Counted from the stretch's first letter, positions 1-9,954 are shown. The stretch: 64,000 nt of DNA from Mucilaginibacter kameinonensis (GCF_003675385.1 NZ_RCWZ01000001.1:1515740-1579739), one strand, 5' to 3'. The notes: a model not told the origin generated them from the letters alone. A program made the numbers and translations.

Positions 1-66
1 GCGCTCTTGGGGTGTAGCGGTTTTGTTAAAATATTGATGAAATAAGTAAGGTAATCTTTCAGACAT
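1..66 (-). CDS. FecR-family anti-sigma factor, N-terminal fragment (runs off the window)
   Basis: On the minus strand an ATG at 66 opens a frame that stays open to the window edge and gives 22 residues beginning MSERLPYLFHQYFNKTATPQ. This is the usual opening of Bacteroidota FecR-like anti-sigma factors, where a short cytoplasmic sigma-binding helix region comes first. The gene lies just downstream of the FecI-like sigma gene on the same strand, the normal sigma/anti-sigma order. In known systems FecR spans the inner membrane and passes a signal from a TonB-dependent receptor to FecI. Only the start is visible, so the assignment rests on the N-terminus and context. Confidence 0.6.
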   Translation of the reverse strand, partial: MSERLPYLFHQYFNKTATPQER

Positions 67-139
67 TTTTTATGTTCTTCTACAGCTAAAGAGTCATAAA
101 AAATCAAAAAGGGGTAGTCAGATTTTAAAAAAATATAAA

Positions 140-742
140 TTATTTCAAAAAGTGGGCATATCCCATAACAAACAACAGAAAAACAAGGTCGTTCTTCTCC
201 GAAAGGTTCTCTTTTATGAATTTATTGGCAGCCATAATGTGTTTCTTGACCGTTTCTGTTGAAATGGAAAGCATATCCGCAATTTCGCTATGCTTTAAAA
301 GCCCAACGCGGCTTAACTCATAAACTTTTTTTTGCTGGGGAGGGAGCTTTTCAATCAGCCTGTCAATCACGAGGCACAGGTTCTCTTCCGGTGAGATATT
401 GTCGGGCAAATGAAACTCTTCCTGGTATTGCCTTTCCCATTCCTGCTGTTTGAGGTGTGCACTGGCCCGTTCTTTTAAAAAGCGATAGGTGCGGTTACGG
501 GTTATGATAAAAAGGTAATTGGTAAAACTGTCAATCGCTGTCAGATCCTGTCGCTTGGCCCAAATCTTCACAAAAACATCCTGTACAATTTCTTCGGCAG
601 CTTCAGCAGATTCTGTAACGCGGTAAACGTACTGACCAAGATGCTTATAATAGGAATCAAAAAGGCAAGAAAAGGCCCTGGTATCCCCGTTTGCTATTTT
701 ACCGAGGATCTCATTTTCATTATGAAGCGGGCGAATTGGCAA
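140..742 (-). CDS. RNA polymerase ECF sigma factor, FecI-like
   Basis: The 200-residue protein has the two ECF sigma modules. Region 2 lies at about residues 20-90 (CLFDSYYKHLGQYVYR, then EEIVQDVFVKIWAKR). Region 4 lies at about 128-180 (LPPQQKKVYELSR, then the helix-turn-helix EIADMLSISTETVKKHI). It should direct core RNA polymerase to a small regulon and be held by the FecR-like protein encoded next on the same strand. In this phylum such pairs usually control a SusC/SusD-type outer-membrane system. The partner receptor may lie outside the window; the SusCD pair at 4.8 kb has its own hybrid regulator, so a link to it is not supported. Confidence 0.9.
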   Translation of the reverse strand: MPIRPLHNENEILGKIANGDTRAFSCLFDSYYKHLGQYVYRVTESAEAAEEIVQDVFVKIWAKRQDLTAIDSFTNYLFIITRNRTYRFLKERASAHLKQQEWERQYQEEFHLPDNISPEENLCLVIDRLIEKLPPQQKKVYELSRVGLLKHSEIADMLSISTETVKKHIMAANKFIKENLSEKNDLVFLLFVMGYAHFLK

Positions 743-939
743 TGTTAAGTTTAATTGAATTTAAAATTATGTAATTTTTATCACACTAATAATTTATTGG
801 TGTAATAATTACAATAAAAAATGAAGTGGCGTCAGGATTGATGCGGGCAATTAACCTGTCTTGTGTGCAATTTATGACCATTATCTAAAAGCGAACAGCA
901 GGGCGCTCGTTTTGGAAGGGGGGACTGCATTTTGCCTAA

Positions 940-1194
940 TTGCTGATGGAAGAACAGGTGCTTCTTTTCGGGAAGGGGTGGGAAGGCATAAAATTAGCCA
1001 TTGCTATTGCCGCGCCGTTGGCCTGGTATTTCATGCACAAATGGCTGCAGAATTTTGCTTACAAGATTGATATTACCTGGTGGGTATTTGTATTGGCCGG
1101 CGGCATGGCTATCCTTATTGCATTTATTACCATAAGTTTCCAGGCGGTAAAAGCTGCGTTGACAAACCCGGTAAAGAGTTTAAGGAGCGAGTGA
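940..1194 (+). pseudogene. C-terminal remnant of an FtsX/MacB-type ABC transporter permease
   Basis: From about 988 to the stop at 1194 the frame encodes the last transmembrane part of a macrolide-export-type permease: APLAWYFMHKWLQNFAY, then AFITISFQAVKAALTNPVKS and a final LRSE. The same ending occurs in the intact permease part of the gene at 30646-34350 (TPLAWWAMNKWMESYAD, then VNPVKSLRSE). A full permease is about 800 residues, so roughly 90% is missing. The sequence before 988 does not resemble the family. It is most likely decayed leftover of a permease gene cut by a deletion or rearrangement. Confidence 0.7.
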
Positions 1195-1235
1195 GCTATA
1201 CCGAAAATACTTACCGGGTTGGTCTGACGGAATGA

Positions 1236-2156
1236 TCAGCTCAGTACTTTCTTCTTCTGAAGTGAGAGCAGAAAAACGGTAGCAATGATGAGCAAGGTCC
1301 CCATCCAGTCAATCAATTGAAATGAAAGGCCAAGAACAAACACCGCGATGAATGTAGCTGAAAGCGGCTCTGCTGATGTGAGGATGCTGGCCTTTTGTCC
1401 GCCGATAAGGTGGACTGCATTGAGGTAAAGATAAAATGGGATCAGTGTGCCAAAAATGATCACGAAGGCGGTATTCATGTAGGTATAGCTATCCCATACA
1501 CCATCATAATTCCACGGGGCTTTAAAAAATGAAATAGCCAAACCGCCAATAAACAATCCCCAGCCTATAACGCTTATAGGGCTGTACTTTTTTAATAAGG
1601 GTACCGGCATAAGCGTATAAATTGCCAGGCTTACTGCCGAAGCCATACCAAGTCCGAATGCCAGTGGAGAGATATTGAACGCGTGAAAGTTACCATGTGT
1701 TACCAGCAGGAATGTACCCGAAACAGCAAGGGTTACGGAAATATATTCAATAAGGGATAATTTGTGACCATGCCGCAAGGCCATGTAAATGGCAATAAGT
1801 ACCGGCGCCGAAAATTGCAGAATGGTAGCGGTAGCCGCGTTTGAATATTTAATGGCCGCAAAATAGGTGTACTGTACGGTAAGCATGCCCAGGATCCCGA
1901 ATAACAATAACTTAATCCTGTCTTTAGGATCAGTCCATATTTTTAGGATATCACGATCTTTTTTAACTACTGCCGCTCCAAGCAACAAAGCACCTGCACA
2001 CAGCATCCTTGCCGACATTAACCACTCTACACTGATACCGCGTTTCTGAAAAAGGAATTGCCCGCACGTGCCGGATACTCCCCACAGCATGGCGGCAGCC
2101 AGCGCCATAAATATTCCTTTATTGATGTTTTTCATTATTGCCTTATTGAGTTGCAA
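1236..2156 (-). CDS. EamA-family (DMT) transporter
   Basis: The protein has 306 residues and about ten hydrophobic segments arranged as two EamA repeats. The first repeat starts at about residue 15 (GIFMALAAAMLWGVSGTCGQ) and the second at about 165 (AFGLGMASAVSLAIYTL). This is the usual ten-TM drug/metabolite transporter layout in the inner membrane. Members export amino acids or other small metabolites; the substrate cannot be read from the sequence. It is transcribed away from an Lrp/AsnC regulator gene with 73 bases between the starts. Such pairing often means the regulator controls the exporter in response to an amino acid, which is an inference here. Confidence 0.88.
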   Translation of the reverse strand: MQLNKAIMKNINKGIFMALAAAMLWGVSGTCGQFLFQKRGISVEWLMSARMLCAGALLLGAAVVKKDRDILKIWTDPKDRIKLLLFGILGMLTVQYTYFAAIKYSNAATATILQFSAPVLIAIYMALRHGHKLSLIEYISVTLAVSGTFLLVTHGNFHAFNISPLAFGLGMASAVSLAIYTLMPVPLLKKYSPISVIGWGLFIGGLAISFFKAPWNYDGVWDSYTYMNTAFVIIFGTLIPFYLYLNAVHLIGGQKASILTSAEPLSATFIAVFVLGLSFQLIDWMGTLLIIATVFLLSLQKKKVLS

Positions 2157-2229
2157 TATTAGTGCGTAAATCCTGCATTTTTTGATTAAAAATGAGGTGT
2201 ATTTTGCAATTTTATTTCATTTTTGAGAA

Positions 2230-2697
2230 ATGCAACCATTAGATAAGCTCGACCATAAGATCCTGGAGATGATGCAGGTGAACAATACGGTATCTCAGCG
2301 CGATATAGGCGAGGCCATTGGGCTTTCGGCACCGGCAGTGCAACGGCGTATTACCCGCCTAAGGGAAACAGGTGTGATCCGGCAGGATATTTCGATAATT
2401 GATCCGGAGTATCTGGGTTCGCCAATCACCATAGTTGTCCAGGTAGAAATGGAAACCGATAAGGTAACCATCATTAACGAAACTAAAGAGCGTTTCAGGA
2501 AAACGCCCCAGGTTCAGCAATGCTATTATGTTACAGGCGAGGTTGATTTTATGCTGATCATCATGGTGTTTACCATGAAGGAATATGAGGCGCTTACGCA
2601 TGAGTTGTTTTTTAACAATCCGGGTATTAAGCGCTTCAAATCATCGATAAGTATGGATATCGTTAAATATGGACTTGCTTTTCCGATGCCGAAATAG
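2230..2697 (+). CDS. Lrp/AsnC-family transcriptional regulator
   Basis: The 155-residue protein has an N-terminal winged helix at residues 6-55 (LDHKILEMMQVNNTVSQRDI, then GLSAPAVQRRITRL) and a C-terminal RAM ligand-binding domain at about 65-150. Family members form octamers and bind amino acids at RAM-domain interfaces. The gene is divergent from the EamA exporter, and the 73-base gap must hold both promoters. It probably regulates that exporter and itself. The ligand is not deducible. Confidence 0.92.
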   Translation: MQPLDKLDHKILEMMQVNNTVSQRDIGEAIGLSAPAVQRRITRLRETGVIRQDISIIDPEYLGSPITIVVQVEMETDKVTIINETKERFRKTPQVQQCYYVTGEVDFMLIIMVFTMKEYEALTHELFFNNPGIKRFKSSISMDIVKYGLAFPMPK

Positions 2698-2869
2698 GAG
2701 CTGCTAATGTTTTAATGAGATGTTGGTTGAGCAAAGAGTCACGAATCTCGACCAGAGTTAACTTTTTTGAATTTTTATTTGAGCAACAACGAAGTATATG
2801 CAGTAAAATTTAAATAAGTTTATAAGTTTTGTATTTCCTGCCAACGCGTAACCTATTAAAACTTAAATT

Positions 2870-4342
2870 ATGAAAACAAAATTTGGCCTGTTAATGCTGA
2901 CCTTCATTATCGCCTTAAATTGTATTTGTAAGGCCCAGGATTCAGCCTCAAAAACTTATTCGGAACAATACCGTCCGCAGATCCATTTTTCGCCAAAACA
3001 ACATTGGACAAATGACCCTAACGGCATGGTTTATTTTAACCATACCTATCACCTGTTTTTTCAATATTATCCTAAAGGATCAACCTGGGGGCCAATGCAC
3101 TGGGGGCATGCAACCAGTCCAGATCTTATACACTGGAAGGAGAAGCCGATAGCGCTGTATCCTGATAGTCTGGGCTATATATTTTCTGGCAGCGCCGTGG
3201 TTGATTCAAACAATACAAGCGGCTTTGGTAAAAAGGGTAAGATGCCGTTGGTGGCCATTTTCACGCATCATGATCCTAAAGGCGAAAAGGAAGGAACTGA
3301 TAAATTTCAAAATCAAAGCCTTGCTTATAGTTTGGATAATGGTAATACCTGGACTAAGTACAAAGGCAACCCGGTGCTGAGAAATCCCGGTATAAAAGAT
3401 TTTCGCGACCCCAAAGTGATGTGGTATGCAAAAGAAAAGAAATGGGTGATGACGCTGGCTACTAAAGATCATATCACGTTTTACTCCGCCCCTGATTTAA
3501 AAAACTGGAAAAAGGAAAGCGAGTTTGGATTGGAGATAGGTGCCCATGGTGGTGTTTGGGAATGCCCTGATCTGTTCCCTTTAAAGGTTGATGGTAAAAC
3601 TCATTGGGTACTCATTGTTAATATCAATCCCGGCGGACCAAATGGCGGTTCGGCAACACAGTATTTTGTGGGACAGTTTGATGGTAATAAATTTACTCCT
3701 GTTGATACCAAAACCCGCTGGCTTGATTATGGTCCGGATGAGTACGCCGGCATAACATGGGGCAATACCGGCGCACGCAAAATATTTTTAGGCTGGATGA
3801 GTAACTGGGAATATGCCAACCAGGTGCCTACCGAAAAATGGCGTAACGCTATGACCATTCCGCGAGATTTGGCATTGAGAAAAGTGAATGGCGAATTATT
3901 GCTGGCTTCAGTTCCGGTAGGTGAGTTGAAAAATATTGTTGCAGGTGCACAAGGCATAGTAAGCGGAAAATTACCTGCTCAATGCCTGCTAAAGGCGAAT
4001 ATCGTATCAATTAACGATTATACCGTAACACTATCCAACAGCCTTGGCGAAGAGCTGGTGATAGGTTACGATAAAAAAGCCAACCAATACTATATCGACA
4101 GAACAAAGGCCGGTAAAGTTGATTTTCAGAAAGATTTTAAAGGCCGTTTTGTTGCGCCAAGGTTTGCCACAACAAAAACATCCGACCTGACATTGGTAAT
4201 TGACGGTACCTCGGTAGAACTTTTTGCTGATAAAGGGCTTACCACCATGACTACCATCTTTTTCCCCAATAAGCCTTTTGATCGTATCGCTGTTAAAGGC
4301 ATCGCCCTGAAGCAAACCGCATTCAAATCTATTTGGAAGTAA
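2870..4342 (+). CDS. Exported glycoside hydrolase family 32 (levanase/fructosidase/invertase type)
   Basis: The protein has 490 residues with a signal peptide at about 1-22. The GH32 catalytic residues are all present: nucleophile D49 in WTNDPNG, the transition-state stabilizer D180 in FRDP, and acid/base E231 in ECPD. The five-bladed propeller spans about 35-345 and a C-terminal beta-sandwich follows (about 365-490, with SLGEELVIGYD and SVELFADKG). It should release fructose from fructans or sucrose outside the cytoplasm. It lies 475 bases before the SusC gene and has its own terminator, so it may be a separate unit. Exo- versus endo-action cannot be decided from these motifs. Confidence 0.93.
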   Translation: MKTKFGLLMLTFIIALNCICKAQDSASKTYSEQYRPQIHFSPKQHWTNDPNGMVYFNHTYHLFFQYYPKGSTWGPMHWGHATSPDLIHWKEKPIALYPDSLGYIFSGSAVVDSNNTSGFGKKGKMPLVAIFTHHDPKGEKEGTDKFQNQSLAYSLDNGNTWTKYKGNPVLRNPGIKDFRDPKVMWYAKEKKWVMTLATKDHITFYSAPDLKNWKKESEFGLEIGAHGGVWECPDLFPLKVDGKTHWVLIVNINPGGPNGGSATQYFVGQFDGNKFTPVDTKTRWLDYGPDEYAGITWGNTGARKIFLGWMSNWEYANQVPTEKWRNAMTIPRDLALRKVNGELLLASVPVGELKNIVAGAQGIVSGKLPAQCLLKANIVSINDYTVTLSNSLGEELVIGYDKKANQYYIDRTKAGKVDFQKDFKGRFVAPRFATTKTSDLTLVIDGTSVELFADKGLTTMTTIFFPNKPFDRIAVKGIALKQTAFKSIWK

Positions 4343-4369
4343 CCGAGGGTATAAGCTCTGAGTATATTT

Positions 4370-4400
4370 AAAAGAACACGGATGTCCTCCGTGTTCTTTT
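4370..4400 (+). terminator. Intrinsic terminator after the GH32 gene
   Basis: A perfect 13-bp stem (arms 4370-4382 and 4388-4400, AAAAGAACACGGA against its complement) closes a 5-base loop and ends in a T-rich run. It lies 28 bases after the GH32 stop and separates that gene from the SusC operon. Confidence 0.85.
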
Positions 4401-4816
4401 ATTTTTATGATAGGTGCTCTTCATCTCTGGCGCGCTTACGTTTCCTCAGGGACCCTGAGGGGACAAAAATGTTTTTCAGCTCCAAGACTCCCTGTCTTTG
4501 AACATCTGGCCATACTGAATTTAAATACGCAAAACTGCCGGGCTATTACTCCAATTCACGTCAAATCCTGCACCATTTAGGATTTTCCCCCAATTTCCTT
4601 AGAATATTACCCCTGTCAAACAGGCCATTTCAGTCAGTTTTGTTTAAACCAAAAATAAACAAACCATGAAAGAGATGAAGATTCATTGACCTGCTTAACG
4701 ATCGGGCTGGATTGACCGCATGCTTAAATACCATAGTGATAGCGGTTCAATTATCACCTGATCTCCATTTTAAACGATCACAATTAAATAAAACTCCCAA
4801 ATCAAAATGAACCAAA
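4401..4816. other. Leader/promoter region of the SusCD operon, no gene seen
   Basis: No convincing coding sequence is present. An inverted repeat TTGTTTA (4640-4646) and TAAACAA (4656-4662) is a possible regulator site for the downstream hybrid two-component protein. Two tiny open frames occur: ATG at 4666 with 7 codons, and ATG at 4807 with 5 codons whose stop overlaps the start of susC at 4817. They may be chance. Confidence 0.4.
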
Positions 4817-7800
4817 ATGGATAAAATTTACTTATGCAGTTATTTTAAACTGAGTATAGCTAAACAACGCCTTAAAAGCATGCTGGCGATAATGGCAGTA
4901 CTCGTTATTTTTATTCCTAATGCTTATTCCCAAACAAAAAAGATTACCGGTACAGTAAAAGATACCAAAGGCATTAGCTTGCCCGGTGTAAGTGTTAAAA
5001 TTAAAGGAACAGCCACAGGGGCGGTTACCGATAGTAAAGGAACTTACAGCTTATACGTATCCGATAATAAAGCTGTATTGGTATTTTCCTACATAGGCTT
5101 TGTAACGCAAGAGCAAGTTGCCGGGGATGCTTCAGTAGTTGATGTTGTTTTGGCCGAGCAAAGCACCAATCTTAACGATGTGGTGGTTGTAGGTTACGGA
5201 ACACAGAAGAAGGTAAATGTTGTGGGCTCGGTAGCTACGGTTAGCGCAAAGGATTTAGAAAATCGTCCCGTAACTAACGTTTCATCGGCATTAACAGGTT
5301 TAAGCTCGGGGGTATCGGTGATGCAAAGTTCGGGAAAACCGGGTGCCGATGGGGCTACTATCCGCATCAGGGGCCTGGGTACGCTAAACAACAATAACGC
5401 GCTGGTAGTGATTGACGGAATCCAGGGTACTTTGGATGCTGTTAACCCCGATGATATTGAAAGTATTTCGATACTGAAAGACGCGGCTGCTGCATCTATA
5501 TACGGATCCCTGGCAGCTAATGGCGTAATTTTAGTAACCACTAAAAAGGGCAGTAAAAACAAAACTACAATTACCTATAGCGGAATAGCATCTAAAACTA
5601 ATCCAACCAGCATGCCTTCGTTTGTAACCGACTACGTTAGGCACATGCAATTGGTAAATGAAGGTTACAGAAACCTGGGCCAAACACCGGTTTATACTGA
5701 TGCTACCATTGCTCAGTGGCAAAAAGCCGATGCCGATCCCAATGGTTTAAATGCTATTGGCGTTCCTAATTACATCGCTTACCCAAATACAAACTGGGCC
5801 AAAACCATCTTTCAAAACAATGTACTGCAAGACCATAACATAGCCCTGAACGGCGGTAACGAAACCACGCAATATCTGTTATCGGCCGGATATAACGGTA
5901 ACCCGGGTACTATGCAAAATACCGGATCTGACAAATATCAGTTCAGGGTTAACCTGCAAACAAAGGCTACCAAGTTTTTAACTGTTGGTACCCAAACCTT
6001 CGCATCGTTACAAACTTACGGGCTGGCCAGTACAAGCAATGCTTTTAACTATTTAAGGCAAACCACCCCGGGCGTATATCCATATTATAATGGTAAATAT
6101 GGTTTCCCATCTGCACCCGAGGAATCATCAACAGCTAATAACATCCTTACTTATTTAAACAGCACCGGCGGGCGCGACCAGGAATCGAGGTTTAACAGTA
6201 CAATTTTTGCAAATGTTAATTTGTACAAAGGCTTAGTGCTTGAAACTAAATTTAACTATCAAACCCGTTTCGAGGAAAATAACTCCTTTACCATTCCCTT
6301 AGAGCGTTGGGATTTTTCAACCAATACTTTAAAATCGGCAGCAGCAGCTCCGGCACAGTTGAGCACTTACTATGATTTTAATAAAAATTACCTGCTTACC
6401 TGGGATGCTGTTTTGCGATACAATACCACCATCGCCAAAGATCATAACATTGGTGTATTAGGCGGTTTTGACCAGTATTATTACAACTACTATTATTTTG
6501 ATGCCACCAAGTTAGGCCTTATCGACCCTACAATAACTACCCTTAGCTCGTCAACAACACCAACAGCCGCCACCGGTGATGCTTATGATTATTCGCTCAG
6601 GTCGTTTTTTGGCAGGTTGAATTATGATTACAAGCAACGCTATTTATTGGAAGCGGTGTTCAGGTATGATGGTTCCTCAAAATTTGCACCGGCAAACCGT
6701 TGGGGCTTTTTCCCGGCCTTTGCTGCAGGATGGCGAATTTCGGAAGAGCCCTTTATGCAGAATATCAACAATTATGTAAGTAATTTAAAACTGAGGGCAT
6801 CATGGGGCCAAACCGGTAATAACGTGCTAAACTCATCTGCCTCGTTAGGTAATTATGATTATATGGCTACTTATGGTACCACGGCATATTCATTTAACGG
6901 CGCCGCGGTAACAGGTTTAATCCAGTCAAAAACAGCCAATCAAAACCTTAAATGGGAAACTACCACAACTACCAACATCGGTTTAGACGGATCGCTGTTT
7001 AAAGGCAAAATGAACTTTGAGATAGATGCCTATCGGAAGTATACCAGCGGCATTTTATTTACGCCAACAGTACCATTAACAGTAGGTACCGCGACTGCCG
7101 CTACACAAAACATTGCCGAAATTTCAAACCGTGGTATTGAGGTTACCCTGGGATATCATGGCAAGGCCGGCGATTTAACCTTCAACGTGTCGGGTAATTT
7201 TGCCTACAACTTTAACCGGGTTGAAAAATATAAGGGCACCTTGCAGGAAGGTTATGCTACTGATGCAAGCGGCGCTTCTGTATACTCGTCAAATATTGGA
7301 CAGGTATCCAGCGGTGGCACAACAAGGGTGATACAAGGACATCTTATTAACGAGTACTACCTGTACCCGGTTTATAAAGGAAATGGCAGCTACTATAATG
7401 CCGACGGAACGGTAAACAAAAACGGTGGTCCGAAAGATGGCATGATCCGCACTACGCAGGATATGGCATGGCTGCAAAGCATGATAGATGCCGGTTATAA
7501 ATTTCAGCCGGGTAATGGTATCGGAAAAACCAAGATCTACTACGGCGATTTAATTTACGGCGATACCAATAATGATGGTATTTACGGCAACAGCTATGAT
7601 GCACAGCTCACCAAAAAATCATCAGTACCTAAATACAATGCAGGTTTGCAATTCAATGTTGCTTACAAAGGTTTTGATTGCTCTATGATATGGGCAGGTA
7701 GCTTTGGTATGTACTATTACTGGAATGATATAGGCTACAACAACTCTATTGTATCATTAGGTAACGCGGTCAGCACACTTGTTGCTGACAATCATTACTA

Positions 7801-8131
7801 CTATAATGATGCTAATCCTACCGATGCTGCAAATAATACAGGCGCGCATTATCCAAGGTTAAAAAATACATCCGATGTGCAGAATGCCGCTGTAGCCAGC
7901 GATTTCTACCTGTATAACGCATCGTATGTGAAACTTAAAAACGTTCAGTTAGGCTACACTATCCCTAAACGGATTTCGGAGAAATGGGCCATGAACAGGA
8001 TAAGGATCTACGTAGCGGCCGAAAATTTACTCACCATTACCAAGTACCCTGGTCTTGACCCTGAAATAGGGGCAAGTGTGGGATATCCAACCATGCGTCA
8101 ATATTCAGTTGGTTTAAACGCTACTTTTTAA
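4817..8131 (+). CDS. SusC/RagA-family TonB-linked outer-membrane transporter
   Basis: The 1104-residue protein has an N-terminal export signal (hydrophobic MLAIMAVLVIFIPNAYS, cleaved near residue 39). A carboxypeptidase-D regulatory-like domain follows at about 43-125 (ITGTVKDTKGISLPGVSVKI), then the plug at about 130-245 (LNDVVVVGYGTQKKV) and a long beta-barrel to the C-terminal aromatic residue (YSVGLNATF). SusC barrels import oligosaccharides with energy from TonB and are capped by the SusD lipoprotein encoded 8 bases downstream. An ATG at 4880 would give a shorter signal peptide, but 4817 suits Bacteroidota SusC proteins, which often carry an N-terminal extension. The substrate is inferred only from the neighbouring hydrolases. 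Confidence 0.95.
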   Translation: MDKIYLCSYFKLSIAKQRLKSMLAIMAVLVIFIPNAYSQTKKITGTVKDTKGISLPGVSVKIKGTATGAVTDSKGTYSLYVSDNKAVLVFSYIGFVTQEQVAGDASVVDVVLAEQSTNLNDVVVVGYGTQKKVNVVGSVATVSAKDLENRPVTNVSSALTGLSSGVSVMQSSGKPGADGATIRIRGLGTLNNNNALVVIDGIQGTLDAVNPDDIESISILKDAAAASIYGSLAANGVILVTTKKGSKNKTTITYSGIASKTNPTSMPSFVTDYVRHMQLVNEGYRNLGQTPVYTDATIAQWQKADADPNGLNAIGVPNYIAYPNTNWAKTIFQNNVLQDHNIALNGGNETTQYLLSAGYNGNPGTMQNTGSDKYQFRVNLQTKATKFLTVGTQTFASLQTYGLASTSNAFNYLRQTTPGVYPYYNGKYGFPSAPEESSTANNILTYLNSTGGRDQESRFNSTIFANVNLYKGLVLETKFNYQTRFEENNSFTIPLERWDFSTNTLKSAAAAPAQLSTYYDFNKNYLLTWDAVLRYNTTIAKDHNIGVLGGFDQYYYNYYYFDATKLGLIDPTITTLSSSTTPTAATGDAYDYSLRSFFGRLNYDYKQRYLLEAVFRYDGSSKFAPANRWGFFPAFAAGWRISEEPFMQNINNYVSNLKLRASWGQTGNNVLNSSASLGNYDYMATYGTTAYSFNGAAVTGLIQSKTANQNLKWETTTTTNIGLDGSLFKGKMNFEIDAYRKYTSGILFTPTVPLTVGTATAATQNIAEISNRGIEVTLGYHGKAGDLTFNVSGNFAYNFNRVEKYKGTLQEGYATDASGASVYSSNIGQVSSGGTTRVIQGHLINEYYLYPVYKGNGSYYNADGTVNKNGGPKDGMIRTTQDMAWLQSMIDAGYKFQPGNGIGKTKIYYGDLIYGDTNNDGIYGNSYDAQLTKKSSVPKYNAGLQFNVAYKGFDCSMIWAGSFGMYYYWNDIGYNNSIVSLGNAVSTLVADNHYYYNDANPTDAANNTGAHYPRLKNTSDVQNAAVASDFYLYNASYVKLKNVQLGYTIPKRISEKWAMNRIRIYVAAENLLTITKYPGLDPEIGASVGYPTMRQYSVGLNATF

Positions 8132-8139
8132 GGAGAAAA

Positions 8140-9909
8140 ATGATGAAAAAGATATTTATAGCATTACTTACCGTAATTATTGTAACAGGTTGTAAAAAGA
8201 ACCTGCTTGATACAGCACCATATTCGTCCGTGGCTTCATCTACCATGTGGACAACCGATAACTTTACCGATTTGGGTGTTACCGGGGTTTACCAGGCCCT
8301 AAGGCTTGGCGAAAACACAGGCGGCGACAGCGAGCTGGAATTGTATATGTTTGACAGGTTTGCCTATACCGGCCAATACAGAAGCCAGGAATCTATGCTG
8401 TCGGGAACCATCACTACAGGTAACTCGCTTTTTAGCAGTACCTGGCAAAACCTTTACGAAGGGGTTCAGCGCGCAAATGATGCCATCAAAAACATACCGT
8501 TGAAATCGCCGTCGGATGCTGCCAAAAAAAGCAGGTACGTTGCCGAGTGCAAGTTCTTACGTGCGTATTTTTACCTGAGATTAAACCAATTGTGGAAAGG
8601 CGTGCCAATTTACCTTGAGCCGTTTACGGCAGATGAAGCAACAAAACCACGCTCAACAGAAACTGAAGTTTGGAACCAGGTTGTTACCGATTTAACCGAT
8701 GCCATTAATGAGCCCAATTTACCACAGATCTACGCGGCAGGCGCAGCCAATTACGGTCATGTTACCAAGGGGGCGGCATACGCGTTACGCGGCAAGGCTT
8801 ATTTGTACTTAAAAAAATGGGATTTGGCCGCGGCTGATTTTAATATGGTAAAATCGGCTGGGTATGCGCTTTTCTCCAATTATGTAACTTTGTTTAAAGC
8901 AGCCAATGAACAATGCAGCGAAATGATATTTTCTATCCAGAACGTTGCCGTTGCGGGTGGCGGCACAACCGGTTATGGTTCAACCACACAATGGTTTTGC
9001 GGTACCCGTTCATCTTTTGGGTCATGCTGGAACCAATACCTTGTATCGCCAAACCTTGTCGATCTGTACCAAAATCTTGATGGCTCAAACTTTAACTGGG
9101 ATACGGTATTGCCTGGATACTCAAGTCTTACACCGGCGCAACGTGAGGTTTTCTTTTTGAGGAATAACCTTACCGCTGCCGAGATTACCGCAGCTACAAC
9201 CAGGGGCGCGGCAATGAATCTATACCTGCCAACCGGTAACGAAGAAAGGATCCTTAAAGCGTATGCCAACCGCGATCCACGTTTGGCGGCTAATGTGATT
9301 ACACCATACTCTACCTATAATGGTGCCTATAACTCATTAAATGCAACTGTTACCTCACGTTGGCCTTATCGTGCAGAGGCTGCTATTGGTGGCGACCTGC
9401 GTACAGATACGCAAAGCTATTTTTATTACCTGTACAGGAAATTTGTTTACGAAGGTATTTCTGAAACCATTAACCGCTCTTACGGGCCAACAGATTTCCC
9501 GATCATCAGGTATGCTGATGTGTTGTTAATGTGGGCCGAAGCACTTAATGAGCAGGGTTTAACCTCAGAAGCAGTTGCCAAAGTAAATGAAGTAAGGACA
9601 AGGGCAGGGGTTGGCTTATTAAATTCAAGTGCAGCCACAGCGGTAGCCGGGCAGGATGACCTGCGCGAGCGCATCAGGAACGAGCGCAGGGTTGAGTTCC
9701 CTAACGAGGGGATCAACTATTTTGATGAATTGCGTTGGAAATCATGGAAAGACAAAGTTTTTTATGCCGGCAATGGCGTAAAACAGGTTTGGGGTGCCAA
9801 TGTATACACCTACTCGTTCCAGGGCGATTACATTTACAACTGGCCTATCCCTTTGGTTGAAACCCAAAGAAACCCTAACCTTAAACAAAACGACGGGTGG
9901 ATTAATTAA
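8140..9909 (+). CDS. SusD/RagB-family nutrient-binding outer-membrane lipoprotein
   Basis: The 589-residue protein starts with a lipoprotein signal (IVTGC lipobox, Cys followed by KKN), so it should be anchored in the outer membrane and face outward. SusD features include the TPR-like N-terminal half (RANDAIKNI, AECKFLRAYFYLRL) and the C-terminal region (LMWAEALNEQG, then VNEVRTRAGV, RNERRVEFPNEG). It starts 8 bases after susC behind an AAGGAG stretch, and an alternative ATG lies one codon in (8143). It caps the SusC barrel and captures glycan at the surface. A 10-bp hairpin follows the stop. Confidence 0.95.
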   Translation: MMKKIFIALLTVIIVTGCKKNLLDTAPYSSVASSTMWTTDNFTDLGVTGVYQALRLGENTGGDSELELYMFDRFAYTGQYRSQESMLSGTITTGNSLFSSTWQNLYEGVQRANDAIKNIPLKSPSDAAKKSRYVAECKFLRAYFYLRLNQLWKGVPIYLEPFTADEATKPRSTETEVWNQVVTDLTDAINEPNLPQIYAAGAANYGHVTKGAAYALRGKAYLYLKKWDLAAADFNMVKSAGYALFSNYVTLFKAANEQCSEMIFSIQNVAVAGGGTTGYGSTTQWFCGTRSSFGSCWNQYLVSPNLVDLYQNLDGSNFNWDTVLPGYSSLTPAQREVFFLRNNLTAAEITAATTRGAAMNLYLPTGNEERILKAYANRDPRLAANVITPYSTYNGAYNSLNATVTSRWPYRAEAAIGGDLRTDTQSYFYYLYRKFVYEGISETINRSYGPTDFPIIRYADVLLMWAEALNEQGLTSEAVAKVNEVRTRAGVGLLNSSAATAVAGQDDLRERIRNERRVEFPNEGINYFDELRWKSWKDKVFYAGNGVKQVWGANVYTYSFQGDYIYNWPIPLVETQRNPNLKQNDGWIN

Positions 9910-9921
9910 ATAAATTAGAGT

Positions 9922-9954
9922 TTTACCGTGCGCCGATACAGGCTGCACGGTAAA
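9922..9954 (+). terminator. Hairpin between the susD and GH29 genes
   Basis: Arms TTTACCGTGC (9922-9931) and GCACGGTAAA (9945-9954) form a perfect 10-bp stem with a 13-base loop. It is 13 bases after the susD stop. No long T run follows, so it may attenuate or protect the susCD mRNA rather than fully terminate. The GH29 gene begins 28 bases later. Confidence 0.55.

Noticed and set aside
861..1070. Open frame of 69 codons overlapping the permease remnant
   Set aside because: It reads the remnant in another frame and its protein has no hydrophobic or domain character.
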